From the NCBI RefSeq assembly GCF_019972315.1, contig NZ_BLIZ01000001.1, forward strand, positions 2,641,521 through 2,705,520: a stretch of 64,000 nucleotides of DNA, in the 5' to 3' direction. This document shows, in pieces, positions 1 through 7,425 of the stretch; the stretch's first letter is position 1, and each line of letters begins with the position of its first letter. The position numbers and the translations under genes are program-made. The notes beneath the pieces were generated by a model. The model ran no database searches. It saw only the letters and a program-made list of their open reading frames with translations, and was not told the DNA's origin. Source of the stretch: Geobacter sp. AOG1 (GTDB lineage: Bacteria; Desulfobacterota; Desulfuromonadia; Geobacterales; Geobacteraceae).

Positions 1-2
1 CT

Positions 3-977
3 TTGAAAGATATGTATCCCGATGCGCGGATAACTGTTCTGGCTGAGAAGCGCAATGGAGCCGTCTTTACCTTGTGCCCAGCCATAGATGAGATACTTCA
101 CTACGACAGACCTGGCGAGTTGCTGTCGGCTATCCGAAGCCGGTATGACGTGGTGATCGATGCGGAGCAGTGGCATCGTCTATCTGCGGTGGTTGCCCGT
201 ATTGTCTCCGCGCCTTGGTCAATCGGGTTTGCCACCAATGGGCGCAAAAAACTCTTTTCTCATCCGGTTCCCTATTCCCATGACGATTACGAGGCCGACA
301 GTTTTTCCCATCTTCTCGGCCCTCTGGGTCTTATGTCTGATGTGCCCGTGCCAGTGTCTTTCCTGACTGTGCCGGAAGTTGCCCGAAGACAGGCTGATAA
401 ACTTCTAGAGGTACTGAGCGGGAATTCTTTTGTGACTATTTTCCCCGGAGCCAGCATCCCTGAGCGCCGCTGGTCAGAGGAGAGATTTGCAGCAGTTGCT
501 GCACTGCTGAATGAGCGGGGGGTGTCCGTGGTAGCGGTTGGAGGTGGGGAAGATGCAGCGGTTGGGGAACGGATTCTGGCTGGACGCCGTGGAGTTAATC
601 TGGCAGGTAAAACTTCCCTGTTGGAAACTGCTGCGGTGATTGCCCGCGGTAGGTTGCTGGTGAGCGGAGATTCCGGGGTGCTTCATCTTGCTGTCGGGCT
701 CGGGAAACCTACAGTTTCACTGTTCGGTCCGGGTATTGTCCGGAAATGGGCGCCACGCGGTCCGTCGCATATCGTGCTCAATAAGGGGCTTCCCTGCTCG
801 CCTTGCACGAAATTCGGCTATACCTCGAAATGTTCCATTAACGCCCGCTGCATGGCCGACATCACCGTGGACGAGGTGATACAGGCAGTTGAACTCGTGA
901 TGGTTGGACGGAGCAGGGGGGAGGATCAGGAAGGATCCGAAGGCAAGGACATCTCCCATGACCATGGACACGACTAG
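3..977 (+). CDS. Glycosyltransferase family 9 (ADP-heptose:LPS heptosyltransferase-like), 5'-truncated by window edge
   Basis: The reading frame is open at the window edge, so the true start lies upstream. The visible part shows the C-terminal nucleotide-sugar-binding half of GT9 enzymes: a 'FPGAS' strand-loop, the 'GDSGVLHLA' motif, and a 'LFGP' turn before the end. GT9 enzymes transfer heptose from ADP-heptose to the lipopolysaccharide core at the inner face of the cytoplasmic membrane. A cysteine cluster (CSPC...CSINARC) near the end is common in this family. The last 20 bp overlap the chosen start of the ligase gene. The C-terminus after residue ~300 (charged, His-rich) is unlike the family, and a second related copy of this 3' end lies at 2833-2955, so the original end may have been replaced. 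Family is confident; the exact acceptor sugar is not. Confidence 0.85.
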   Translation: MKDMYPDARITVLAEKRNGAVFTLCPAIDEILHYDRPGELLSAIRSRYDVVIDAEQWHRLSAVVARIVSAPWSIGFATNGRKKLFSHPVPYSHDDYEADSFSHLLGPLGLMSDVPVPVSFLTVPEVARRQADKLLEVLSGNSFVTIFPGASIPERRWSEERFAAVAALLNERGVSVVAVGGGEDAAVGERILAGRRGVNLAGKTSLLETAAVIARGRLLVSGDSGVLHLAVGLGKPTVSLFGPGIVRKWAPRGPSHIVLNKGLPCSPCTKFGYTSKCSINARCMADITVDEVIQAVELVMVGRSRGEDQEGSEGKDISHDHGHD

Positions 978-2832
978 CCCATGCACAAATGCCTGTCCAC
1001 TCTATGCGTTTATCAGTAGGAAAGCGCGCCACCTCCTTACGGTTCTTCTGGTAATTTTCCCGTTATTATGGCTCTCCCCCCCTGCACATTCCCGTGCCTG
1101 CCCGGAGATTTCCTCCTCCGCTGCCAGTCAACGGATGGCCGCTCTGGCAAACGACATCCGTTACCACAATCAACTGTATTACGAGAAAGCGCAACCGGTT
1201 ATTAGTGATGCGGAGTATGACCGGCTGTTTGCTGAGCTGGTTCGGCTGGAGGAGTGTTTTCCTGCGTTGACTGCCGCGGATTCACCGACCAGGACGGTGG
1301 GCGGCGGAGTGGGTGGTGAAGCACGCACGGTGCAGCATGAACGTCCCATGCTCAGTTTGTCGTCCGCCACTGGCCCGGAGACGATTTTGGCGCTGCTGAA
1401 ACGGGTAGCGGCAGCCGGTGAGCTGTTGCTGGTCCAGCCCAAGGTGGACGGATTACCGGTGGAACTGGTGTATGATGCCGGCCGGCTGATTTCGGCATCA
1501 ACGCGTGGGGATGGCCGATTCGGCGAGGAGGTGACAGAGCGGGTTCGAGAAATCCAGGGGATTCCCCTCCTGTTGACCAGTCCGTTTCCCGAACGGGTGG
1601 TGGTTCGTGGCGAAGTCTATGCGGATCGTCGGCTTCTGCAGAATTCCGGGGAGGGAACGACACTGGAAACGTATGCCACGCCGCGCCATCTGGCTGCGGG
1701 GGCATTGCTGGCACAAAAACCCGATCCAGCTCTGCTGGCAGTTCTTCGCCTGTTCCCTTTTGAGTTGGTGACTGCCGGTTCGAGGGATGAAGGCCCGCGT
1801 TCCGACCGGGCGGCATTGCAGTTGCTGTCAGATTGGGGCTTTCCCGTCGTTTCCGATCACACCCGGCAGGTACGGACCTTTGCCGAAGTCAGGGCCGTGT
1901 ATCAGTCGTACCTGGTGAATCGTGACCAACAGCCATTTTCCATGGACGGGATTGTGGTGAAGGTGGATGATTTGTCTCTGCGGCAGCGGTTAGGAGAAGG
2001 GGGAAGGGCGCCTTTCTGGGCCGCTGCATGGAAATTCCCGCCGGTAACGGCCCGGACCCTGGTGCGCGAAATCCGCTGGACGGTCGGTCGCACGGGTCGG
2101 CGTACGCCCGTTGCCGAAATTGTGCCAGTGCGTCTCGGTGGCGTGCAGGTCAGCCGGGCTTCGCTGCACAACGATGCCGAGATTTCCCGGCTGGATATTG
2201 CGGCCGGGGATCAGGTGATCATTGCATTGGTGGGAGATGTCATTCCCCAGGTACTGGAGGTGGTAGGGCGAGCTCCACGCGATGCAAATTCTGGAGCGAC
2301 ACCGCTACCGGTGCCGGAACCTGCCATTGATGCTTGCCTGCACGATTCGCCCGGTTGTCGGGATCAGTTTCTAGCCAAGGCGACCTATTTTGCCTCTAAG
2401 TCGGGGCTGAACATTGAGGGGCTGGGGCGCAAACGCCTGGAAAAGCTGGTTGAAGCCGGACTGGTCGACGACCTCCCCTCCATCTATCGGCTGAAAGCGG
2501 AGGCAATGACCGCCGTGCCCGGTTTTGGTACGGAAACGGCGCGGCGTCTGGCGGCGACAATTCGTGCATCCGGTCGTCCGGACCCTTTTCGCCTGGTTGC
2601 CGCCCTGGGGATTTCCGGTGTCGGACAGAAGACGGTCCAGCGTCTGGCACGACAGTTTTCTTCCCTGGATGCGCTGCTGGCTGCTGGACAGGAACAGCTG
2701 GATGTCCTTTCCGCCGCCGATGCCCGAGCGGTGAAAAACATCCGCAGTTTTTTCCATTCACCGGGAGGAAAAGATCTGCTGACAAAATTTCGAGAACAGG
2801 GTATTCTGGCCTTCTCCGGAGAGGCCCGGTAA
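958..2832 (+). CDS. ligB: LigB-type NAD+-dependent DNA ligase with N-terminal signal/anchor segment
   Basis: The protein (624 aa from ATG 958) follows the LigB pattern. A hydrophobic N-terminal segment (LLTVLLVIFPLLWLS) ends in an AHS-like cleavage site. It is followed by an adenylation domain with the nucleotide-binding lysine in 'QPKVDG' and a 'TRGDG' motif, an OB fold, and helix-hairpin-helix repeats (VPGFG, ISGVG). No C-terminal BRCT domain is seen, and the four-cysteine zinc finger of LigA is reduced to two cysteines (ACLHDSPGC). E. coli LigB has the same features, including a signal-like start. NAD+ ligases seal nicks in DNA; the role of LigB is poorly known. ATG 964 is an alternative start; both overlap the end of the upstream transferase. 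The gene sits between two related copies of that transferase 3' end, which suggests insertion. A housekeeping ligA is expected elsewhere. Confidence 0.85.
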   Translation: MTMDTTSPCTNACPLYAFISRKARHLLTVLLVIFPLLWLSPPAHSRACPEISSSAASQRMAALANDIRYHNQLYYEKAQPVISDAEYDRLFAELVRLEECFPALTAADSPTRTVGGGVGGEARTVQHERPMLSLSSATGPETILALLKRVAAAGELLLVQPKVDGLPVELVYDAGRLISASTRGDGRFGEEVTERVREIQGIPLLLTSPFPERVVVRGEVYADRRLLQNSGEGTTLETYATPRHLAAGALLAQKPDPALLAVLRLFPFELVTAGSRDEGPRSDRAALQLLSDWGFPVVSDHTRQVRTFAEVRAVYQSYLVNRDQQPFSMDGIVVKVDDLSLRQRLGEGGRAPFWAAAWKFPPVTARTLVREIRWTVGRTGRRTPVAEIVPVRLGGVQVSRASLHNDAEISRLDIAAGDQVIIALVGDVIPQVLEVVGRAPRDANSGATPLPVPEPAIDACLHDSPGCRDQFLAKATYFASKSGLNIEGLGRKRLEKLVEAGLVDDLPSIYRLKAEAMTAVPGFGTETARRLAATIRASGRPDPFRLVAALGISGVGQKTVQRLARQFSSLDALLAAGQEQLDVLSAADARAVKNIRSFFHSPGGKDLLTKFREQGILAFSGEAR

Positions 2833-2955
2833 CGCCGCTGCATGATCGATATCATCGTGGACGAGATGGTCCTGTTGGTTGAACTCGTGGTTGCAGCGCC
2901 GGTGAGGGAAGAAAAAACGCGAGGGCCAATAAAAACCTTGACTTTCCCGGTGTGA
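2833..2955 (+). pseudogene. Second, diverged copy of the glycosyltransferase 3' end
   Basis: Directly after the ligase stop codon, 2831-2890 aligns without gaps to 841-900 at about 45 of 60 bases. In frame it encodes RCMIDIIVDEMVLLVELV, against RCMADITVDEVIQAVELV at the end of the upstream transferase. It then runs 24 further residues to a TGA at 2953-2955. No start codon or upstream domain is present. It is either the displaced original C-terminus of the transferase or the last trace of a tandem copy. Confidence 0.6.
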
Positions 2956-2966
2956 ATTGGTATTTA
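2938..2966 (+). promoter_or_regulatory. Sigma-70-type promoter for tRNA-Val
   Basis: TTGACT (2938-2943), a 17-bp spacer and TATTTA (2961-2966) lie 16 bp before the tRNA. The position and spacing fit a strong tRNA promoter. It also overlaps the end of the transferase remnant. Confidence 0.65.
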
Positions 2967-2982
2967 AACAGAGTTTTCACGG

Positions 2983-3057
2983 AGGCGCGTAGCTCAGGGG
3001 TAGAGCACTAGCTCGACACGCTAGGGGTCGGCGGTTCGAAACCGCCCGCGCCTACCA
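2983..3057 (+). tRNA. tRNA-Val (anticodon GAC) with C at position 33
   Basis: A full cloverleaf with an encoded CCA end. The acceptor is AGGCGCG/CGCGCCT and the D stem GCTC/GAGC. The anticodon stem CTAGC/GCTAG carries the loop TCGACAC, with anticodon GAC at 3015-3017. The T arm is GGCGG-TTCGAAA-CCGCC. All stems pair perfectly. The base before the anticodon (3014) is C where almost all elongator tRNAs have U. The acceptor begins A-U rather than the usual G-C. It lies just upstream of thrS, behind its own promoter. Confidence 0.88.
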
Positions 3058-3085
3058 GAAAAACCATGCCGCAGGTTGATCCGAC

Positions 3086-3114
3086 AGGGGCATCGATGTT
3101 CGATGCCTCTTTCT
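3086..3114 (+). terminator. Hairpin terminator between tRNA-Val and thrS
   Basis: An 11-bp stem (AGGGGCATCGA / TCGATGCCTCT, one G-U pair) with a 3-nt loop is followed by TTTCTGTT. It likely ends the tRNA transcript. It is also placed to act as an attenuator-like element in the thrS leader. Confidence 0.55.
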
Positions 3115-3129
3115 GTTAAGGGGCCGTAT

Positions 3130-5040
3130 ATGGCTGACATCAGCGTAACACTTCCCGATGGTTCCGCGCGGACTCTCCCCGAAGGGGCAACGGTGCATGA
3201 CCTTGCCGCTGCCATCGGGAGCGGTCTGGCCAAGGCCGCCATTGCCGGCAGGATTGACGGTTCCCTCGTCGATCTGAGCGCCAGGCTGCTTGACGGCGCC
3301 CGGGTTGAGATCATCACCGACAAGAGCCCGGAGGCCCTGGAGATCATCCGCCACTCCACCTCCCACCTCATGGCCCAAGCGGTGAAGAGCATTTTCCCGG
3401 AGGCAAAGGTCACCATCGGTCCCGCTATCGAGACCGGCTTCTATTACGATTTTGACGTTGATCACCCCTTCACGCCGGAAGACCTGGAAAAGATCGAGAA
3501 GAAGATGGAAGAGCTGGCAAAGGCCGGCCTGAAGATCGAACGCCAAGAGCTGTCGAGTGCCGATGCGGTCAAGCTGTTCCGGGAGATGGGGGAGGATTAC
3601 AAGGTCGAGTTGATCGAAGACCTCGGTGTCGATCATGTTTCTCTCTATCGCCAGGGGGAATTTGCCGATTTGTGTCGTGGCCCCCACCTGCCCTCTACCT
3701 CGTGGTGTAAGGCGTTCAAGGTGACCTCCATAGCGGGGGCTTATTGGCGTGGTGACGAGAAACGCAAGATGCTGCAACGGGTATACGGTACAGCGTTCCC
3801 CGACAAGAAACAGTTGGATGAGTATCTGGCCCGGCTGGAAGAGGCGAAGCGTCGTGACCACCGGAAGCTTGGTCGTGAGCTGGATCTCTTTTCCTTCAAT
3901 GACGAAGTTGGCGCCGGGTTTGCCATCTGGCATCCGAAGGGAGCAATGCTTCGGACCATTATCGAGGACTTTGAGCGCCGGGAACACCTGAAGCGTGGCT
4001 ACGACATCGTCGTCGGCCCTCAGATTCTCAAGACCGAGTTGTGGCAGCGTTCCGGCCACTACGACAACTACCGCGAAAACATGTACTTCACCGAAGTGGA
4101 CGAGCAGTCGTTCGGCATCAAGCCTATGAACTGCCTCTCCCACATGATGATCTACAAGTCACACCTGCGCAGCTACCGCGACCTTCCCCTGAGGTTCTTC
4201 GAGCTGGGGACGGTCCACCGCCACGAGAGGGCCGGTGTGCTGCACGGCCTTTTACGCGTGCGCTGTTTCACTCAGGACGATGCCCATATCCTCTGCACCC
4301 CGGAGCAACTGGACGGAGAGATCAAGGGGGTCATCTCCTTCGTGCAGGATGTCATGGGGGTATTCGGTTTCGAGTTCGAGATGGAACTCTCCACCCGTCC
4401 TGAAAAATCCATCGGCTCGGACGAGGACTGGGAGCGCGCCACCAATGCCCTGCTCGGTGCGTTGAAGGATTCGGGGCGTCCCTATGAGATCAATGAGGGT
4501 GACGGCGCATTTTACGGTCCCAAAATAGACATCAAGCTGCGCGACTCCCTTGACAGGAGATGGCAGTGTGCTACAATCCAGTGCGATTTTACGCTCCCCG
4601 AGCGCTTTGACCTTACCTACATCGACGCGGACGGCGAAAAGAAGCGTCCCGTTATGGTGCACCGTGTCATCCTCGGTTCCATCGAGCGTTTCATCGGCGT
4701 ACTCATCGAGCATTTTGCCGGAAATTTCCCCGTCTGGCTGTCGCCGGTTCAAGCGACGGTCCTGACGGTCACCGAGAACCAGGTGCCCTATGCCCAGCAA
4801 GTGTTCGATACTCTGCGCGGCGCCGGTATCAGGGTTCAGAAGGATTTCCGTAACGAGAAGCTCGGCTTCAAGATCCGCGAGGCACAACTGCAGAAGATTC
4901 CTTACATGCTGGTCATCGGTGACAAAGAGGTTGAAAACGGCACGGTAACCCCACGGTTCCGGGACGGCAGCAACCTTTCACCGATGGAGCCGGCTGCATT
5001 TGCTGAATATCTTGCCCGCGAAGTGGCGAGTTTCCACTAG
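3130..5040 (+). CDS. thrS: Threonyl-tRNA synthetase
   Basis: Cytoplasmic class II enzyme charging tRNA-Thr. The 636-aa product has the full bacterial layout. A TGS domain (residues ~1-60) comes first. The editing domain carries 'HSTSH' and the C/H pair in 'DLCRGPH'. The class II core has the zinc ligand Cys in 'KPMNCLSH' and a motif-2 Arg in '[11 protein letters not shown]'. Motif 3 is '[11 protein letters not shown]', followed by an anticodon-binding domain. ATG 3130 is chosen because AAGGGG lies six bases upstream and the family start 'MADI' fits. The gene is followed after 11 bp by infC, the common thrS-infC-rpmI-rplT order. Confidence 0.97.
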   Translation: MADISVTLPDGSARTLPEGATVHDLAAAIGSGLAKAAIAGRIDGSLVDLSARLLDGARVEIITDKSPEALEIIRHSTSHLMAQAVKSIFPEAKVTIGPAIETGFYYDFDVDHPFTPEDLEKIEKKMEELAKAGLKIERQELSSADAVKLFREMGEDYKVELIEDLGVDHVSLYRQGEFADLCRGPHLPSTSWCKAFKVTSIAGAYWRGDEKRKMLQRVYGTAFPDKKQLDEYLARLEEAKRRDHRKLGRELDLFSFNDEVGAGFAIWHPKGAMLRTIIEDFERREHLKRGYDIVVGPQILKTELWQRSGHYDNYRENMYFTEVDEQSFGIKPMNCLSHMMIYKSHLRSYRDLPLRFFELGTVHRHERAGVLHGLLRVRCFTQDDAHILCTPEQLDGEIKGVISFVQDVMGVFGFEFEMELSTRPEKSIGSDEDWERATNALLGALKDSGRPYEINEGDGAFYGPKIDIKLRDSLDRRWQCATIQCDFTLPERFDLTYIDADGEKKRPVMVHRVILGSIERFIGVLIEHFAGNFPVWLSPVQATVLTVTENQVPYAQQVFDTLRGAGIRVQKDFRNEKLGFKIREAQLQKIPYMLVIGDKEVENGTVTPRFRDGSNLSPMEPAAFAEYLAREVASFH

Positions 5041-5051
5041 GAGGTGGCACC

Positions 5052-5576
5052 ATAGCTAAGCCGACCGTTAACATCAATCAGGCCATACGGGCCAGAGAAG
5101 TCCGGGTAATAGGGGCTGACAGCGAGCAGCTCGGCATCCTGACCATTCAGGAGGCACTGACGCTTGCGGAAACCCAGCAGCTTGACCTGGTAGAGGTGTC
5201 GCCGACTGCGGTGCCGCCGGTCTGCCGGATCATGGACTTCGGCAAGTTCAAATACCAGCAGAGTAAAAAACTTCAGGAAGCCAAGAAGAAGCAGGTGCAT
5301 GTCCAGGTCAAGGAAGTGAAACTCCGCCCCAAGACCGACGACCATGACCTTGCATTCAAGATCAAACACGTCCGCCGTTTCCTGGAAGAGGGGAACAAGG
5401 CCAAGATCACCGTAGTGTTCCGTGGTCGGGAAATCACCCACATGGAACTTGGGCAGAGGGCGCTGGAGCGATTTATCACCGAACTTGAGGATATTGCGAT
5501 TATCGAAGTCAGGGCGAAGATGGAAGGACGAAGCATGTTCATGATCGTCGCCCCTAAAATGAAAGTGACTAAATAG
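5052..5576 (+). CDS. infC: Translation initiation factor IF-3, ATA start codon
   Basis: IF-3 binds the 30S subunit, prevents premature 50S joining and proofreads start codons. The frame from 5052 gives 174 aa, the usual length: N-domain, lysine-rich linker ([15 protein letters not shown]) and C-domain. No ATG, GTG or TTG lies at a suitable place. The first usable codon is ATA (5052-5054), seven bases after a perfect AGGAGG at 5039-5044 that overlaps the thrS stop. IF-3 genes in other bacteria use rare starts (AUU in E. coli) so that IF-3 represses its own synthesis by rejecting non-canonical starts. ATA would serve the same purpose. An internal ATG at 5232 would remove half the N-domain. Confidence 0.92.
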   Translation: MAKPTVNINQAIRAREVRVIGADSEQLGILTIQEALTLAETQQLDLVEVSPTAVPPVCRIMDFGKFKYQQSKKLQEAKKKQVHVQVKEVKLRPKTDDHDLAFKIKHVRRFLEEGNKAKITVVFRGREITHMELGQRALERFITELEDIAIIEVRAKMEGRSMFMIVAPKMKVTK

Positions 5577-5601
5577 GATAACGACCTGTAAGGAGAATAG
5601 C

Positions 5602-5799
5602 ATGCCAAAGATCAAGACCAACAGGGGCGCCGCCAAGCGCTTCAAAAAAACCGGTTCCGGCAAGATCAAGCGGAGCCACGCCTTCACCAGCCATATTCTG
5701 ACGAGTAAGACACGCAAGCGGAAACGTAACCTGCGCAAGAGTGCTGTTATCGAGGCGGTTGACCACAAGAATATCGCCCGGCTCATTCCGTACATGTAG
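5602..5799 (+). CDS. rpmI: 50S ribosomal protein L35
   Basis: A 65-aa, very basic protein starting [14 protein letters not shown] and rich in Lys/Arg ([12 protein letters not shown]), the standard L35 pattern. It is part of the large ribosomal subunit. It follows infC by 25 bp with a GGAG ribosome site. The infC-rpmI-rplT operon is usually feedback-controlled by L20; no L20-binding mimic was identified by eye here. Confidence 0.97.
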   Translation: MPKIKTNRGAAKRFKKTGSGKIKRSHAFTSHILTSKTRKRKRNLRKSAVIEAVDHKNIARLIPYM

Positions 5800-5803
5800 C
5801 ACA

Positions 5804-5866
5804 GTGAAAAGTAAAAGGTAAAAAGTGAAAAGGATCTCTTTTAACTTTTCGCCATTCACTTTTCAC
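5804..5866. repeat. AT-rich long hairpin built of GTGAAAA-type units between rpmI and rplT
   Basis: GTGAAAAGT (5804-5812) is exactly inverted as ACTTTTCAC (5858-5866). The interior carries further GTAAAAG/GTGAAAA units and an AAAAG/CTTTT pair. A related stretch (TTTTCACC-ACTTACTATTCACCTTTA) lies at 47848-47873 between two convergent genes. This suggests a dispersed, degenerate intergenic repeat rather than a gene-specific control element. Confidence 0.5.
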
Positions 5867-5940
5867 CGTTTTAAGTCCGCGAACCGTGAGGAAACGTCTC
5901 CCCTTGCGGATCCGGCAAATACCAACCAAAGGAGTAACGT

Positions 5941-6294
5941 ATGCCAAGGGTTAAACGAGGTTTTAAAGCGAGACAGAGAAGAAACAAGGTACTCAAGCTG
6001 GCAAAGGGGTACCGCGGTGCGCGGAGCAAACTTTTCAGGAGCGCCACTGAAGCGGTGGACCGGGCACTCAATTACGCATTTCGCGACCGCCGTGTCAAGA
6101 AACGTGATTTCCGTGCTCTCTGGATCACCCGGATCAATGCGGCGTCCCGGGTCAACGGACTGTCTTACAGTAAACTCATCTTCGGCCTCAAGCAGGCTAA
6201 GGTCGAAATCGACCGGAAGGTGTTGGCTGACCTGGCGGTGTCAGACCCCCGCGGCTTCGCGGAGATAGCCGGCTTGGCCAAGGCCAATATCTAA
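5941..6294 (+). CDS. rplT: 50S ribosomal protein L20
   Basis: A 117-aa basic protein with the L20 start [16 protein letters not shown] and the conserved '[11 protein letters not shown]' and '[12 protein letters not shown]' blocks. L20 binds 23S rRNA early in 50S assembly and in many bacteria represses its own operon. The gene has an AAAGGAG ribosome site and is followed by a strong terminator. Confidence 0.97.
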   Translation: MPRVKRGFKARQRRNKVLKLAKGYRGARSKLFRSATEAVDRALNYAFRDRRVKKRDFRALWITRINAASRVNGLSYSKLIFGLKQAKVEIDRKVLADLAVSDPRGFAEIAGLAKANI

Positions 6295-6319
6295 CTGAAA
6301 ACATCGATGGATAAAAAAG

Positions 6320-6352
6320 GAAATGGGATAGCAGTATCCATTTCTTTTTTTT
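6320..6352 (+). terminator. Intrinsic terminator after rplT / in the pheS leader
   Basis: The stem GAAATGGGATA/TATCCATTTC, with one bulged G and loop GCAG, is followed by eight T. It ends 18 bp before the pheS start, so it ends the ribosomal operon and may also act as an attenuator of pheST. Confidence 0.8.
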
Positions 6353-6370
6353 ATCAGAAGGTTGTCATCC

Positions 6371-7387
6371 ATGAAGGATAAACTTGAAGCGCTACTTCAG
6401 CAGGCCACTGCCGATCTTGCACAGGCCGGAAGCGAAGATGCCGTCCAGGAACTGCGGGTCAGGTACCTTGGGAAGAAGGGGGAACTGACCGCGGTCATGA
6501 AGGGGATTGGCGCCCTGTCCCCGGAAGAACGTCCCCTTATCGGCCAAGTGGTCAACACGGTACGAGACCAGCTTGAAGAACTTCTTGCCGCTACGCTGGC
6601 GACGGTACGCAGCCGGAGCAAGGCCCTGCGCCTTCAGTCGGAGCGTCTCGATGTGACCATGCCCGGTCGCCAGCGCCCCATGGGGACGCGGCACCCGGTT
6701 ACCCTCGTTACCGAGGAAATAGCCGACATCTTTGCCGGCCTCGGTTTTCAAGTGGCAGAAGGACCAGAAATCGAACTTGATTACTATAATTTTGAGGCCC
6801 TCAATTTTCCCAAGGACCATCCTGCCCGGGACATGCAGGATACCTTCTTCGTTGACGACAATATTCTTCTCCGGACCCATACTTCGCCGGTCCAGATTCG
6901 AACCATGCTCAAGCACGCTCCCCCCGTGCGGATCATCGCCCCCGGTACCGTCTATCGCTGCGATTCGGATGCCACCCACTCTCCCATGTTTCACCAGGTA
7001 GAGGGACTCATGGTTGATAAGGGGATAACCTTCGGCGACCTGAAGGGAATCCTCACCATCTTTGTTAAACAGCTGTTCGGTTCTGGTATCGGTGTCCGTC
7101 TCCGCCCGAGCTTCTTTCCCTTCACCGAACCATCGGCCGAGGTGGACATTGCCTGCGTCATTTGCAAAGGGAAAGGGTGCCGGGTCTGTAAGAACACCGG
7201 CTGGCTGGAGATTCTGGGGGCCGGTATGGTCGATCCGGAAGTTTTCCGGCATGTGCAGTACGATCCGGAGTCTGTCTCCGGTTTCGCCTTCGGGATGGGA
7301 ATCGAACGGATCGCCATGCTCAAGTACGGAATCGGCGACATGCGGCTCCTGTTCGAGAATGACCTCCGTTTTTTGCGACAGTTTTAA
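6371..7387 (+). CDS. pheS: Phenylalanyl-tRNA synthetase alpha subunit
   Basis: Catalytic subunit of the alpha2-beta2 enzyme that charges tRNA-Phe. The 338-aa product has the N-terminal coiled-coil arm (residues ~1-85), then the class II core with 'HPVT' and 'HTSPVQ', motif 2 'GTVYRCDSDATHSPMFHQVEG' split across the active site, and 'GFAFGMGIERIAML' at motif 3. A CVICKGKGCRVCKNTGW cysteine stretch near residue 265 is a known variable insert in the family. ATG 6371 is chosen over TTG 6362 because AGAAGG lies nine bases upstream of it. pheT follows directly. Confidence 0.97.
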   Translation: MKDKLEALLQQATADLAQAGSEDAVQELRVRYLGKKGELTAVMKGIGALSPEERPLIGQVVNTVRDQLEELLAATLATVRSRSKALRLQSERLDVTMPGRQRPMGTRHPVTLVTEEIADIFAGLGFQVAEGPEIELDYYNFEALNFPKDHPARDMQDTFFVDDNILLRTHTSPVQIRTMLKHAPPVRIIAPGTVYRCDSDATHSPMFHQVEGLMVDKGITFGDLKGILTIFVKQLFGSGIGVRLRPSFFPFTEPSAEVDIACVICKGKGCRVCKNTGWLEILGAGMVDPEVFRHVQYDPESVSGFAFGMGIERIAMLKYGIGDMRLLFENDLRFLRQF

Positions 7388-7425
7388 GTTTTACTTTAAT
7401 AAATCATGGATAAGAGCGTGAATCA

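Noticed and set aside
3021-3416. Minus-strand ORF ending [11 protein letters not shown]
   Set aside because: Antisense of tRNA-Val and the beginning of thrS.
6307-6381. 24-codon ORF with Phe-Phe before pheS, as a possible attenuator leader peptide
   Set aside because: The two Phe codons are just the T run of the terminator, and there is no ribosome site. True pheST leaders have more Phe codons ahead of the hairpins.
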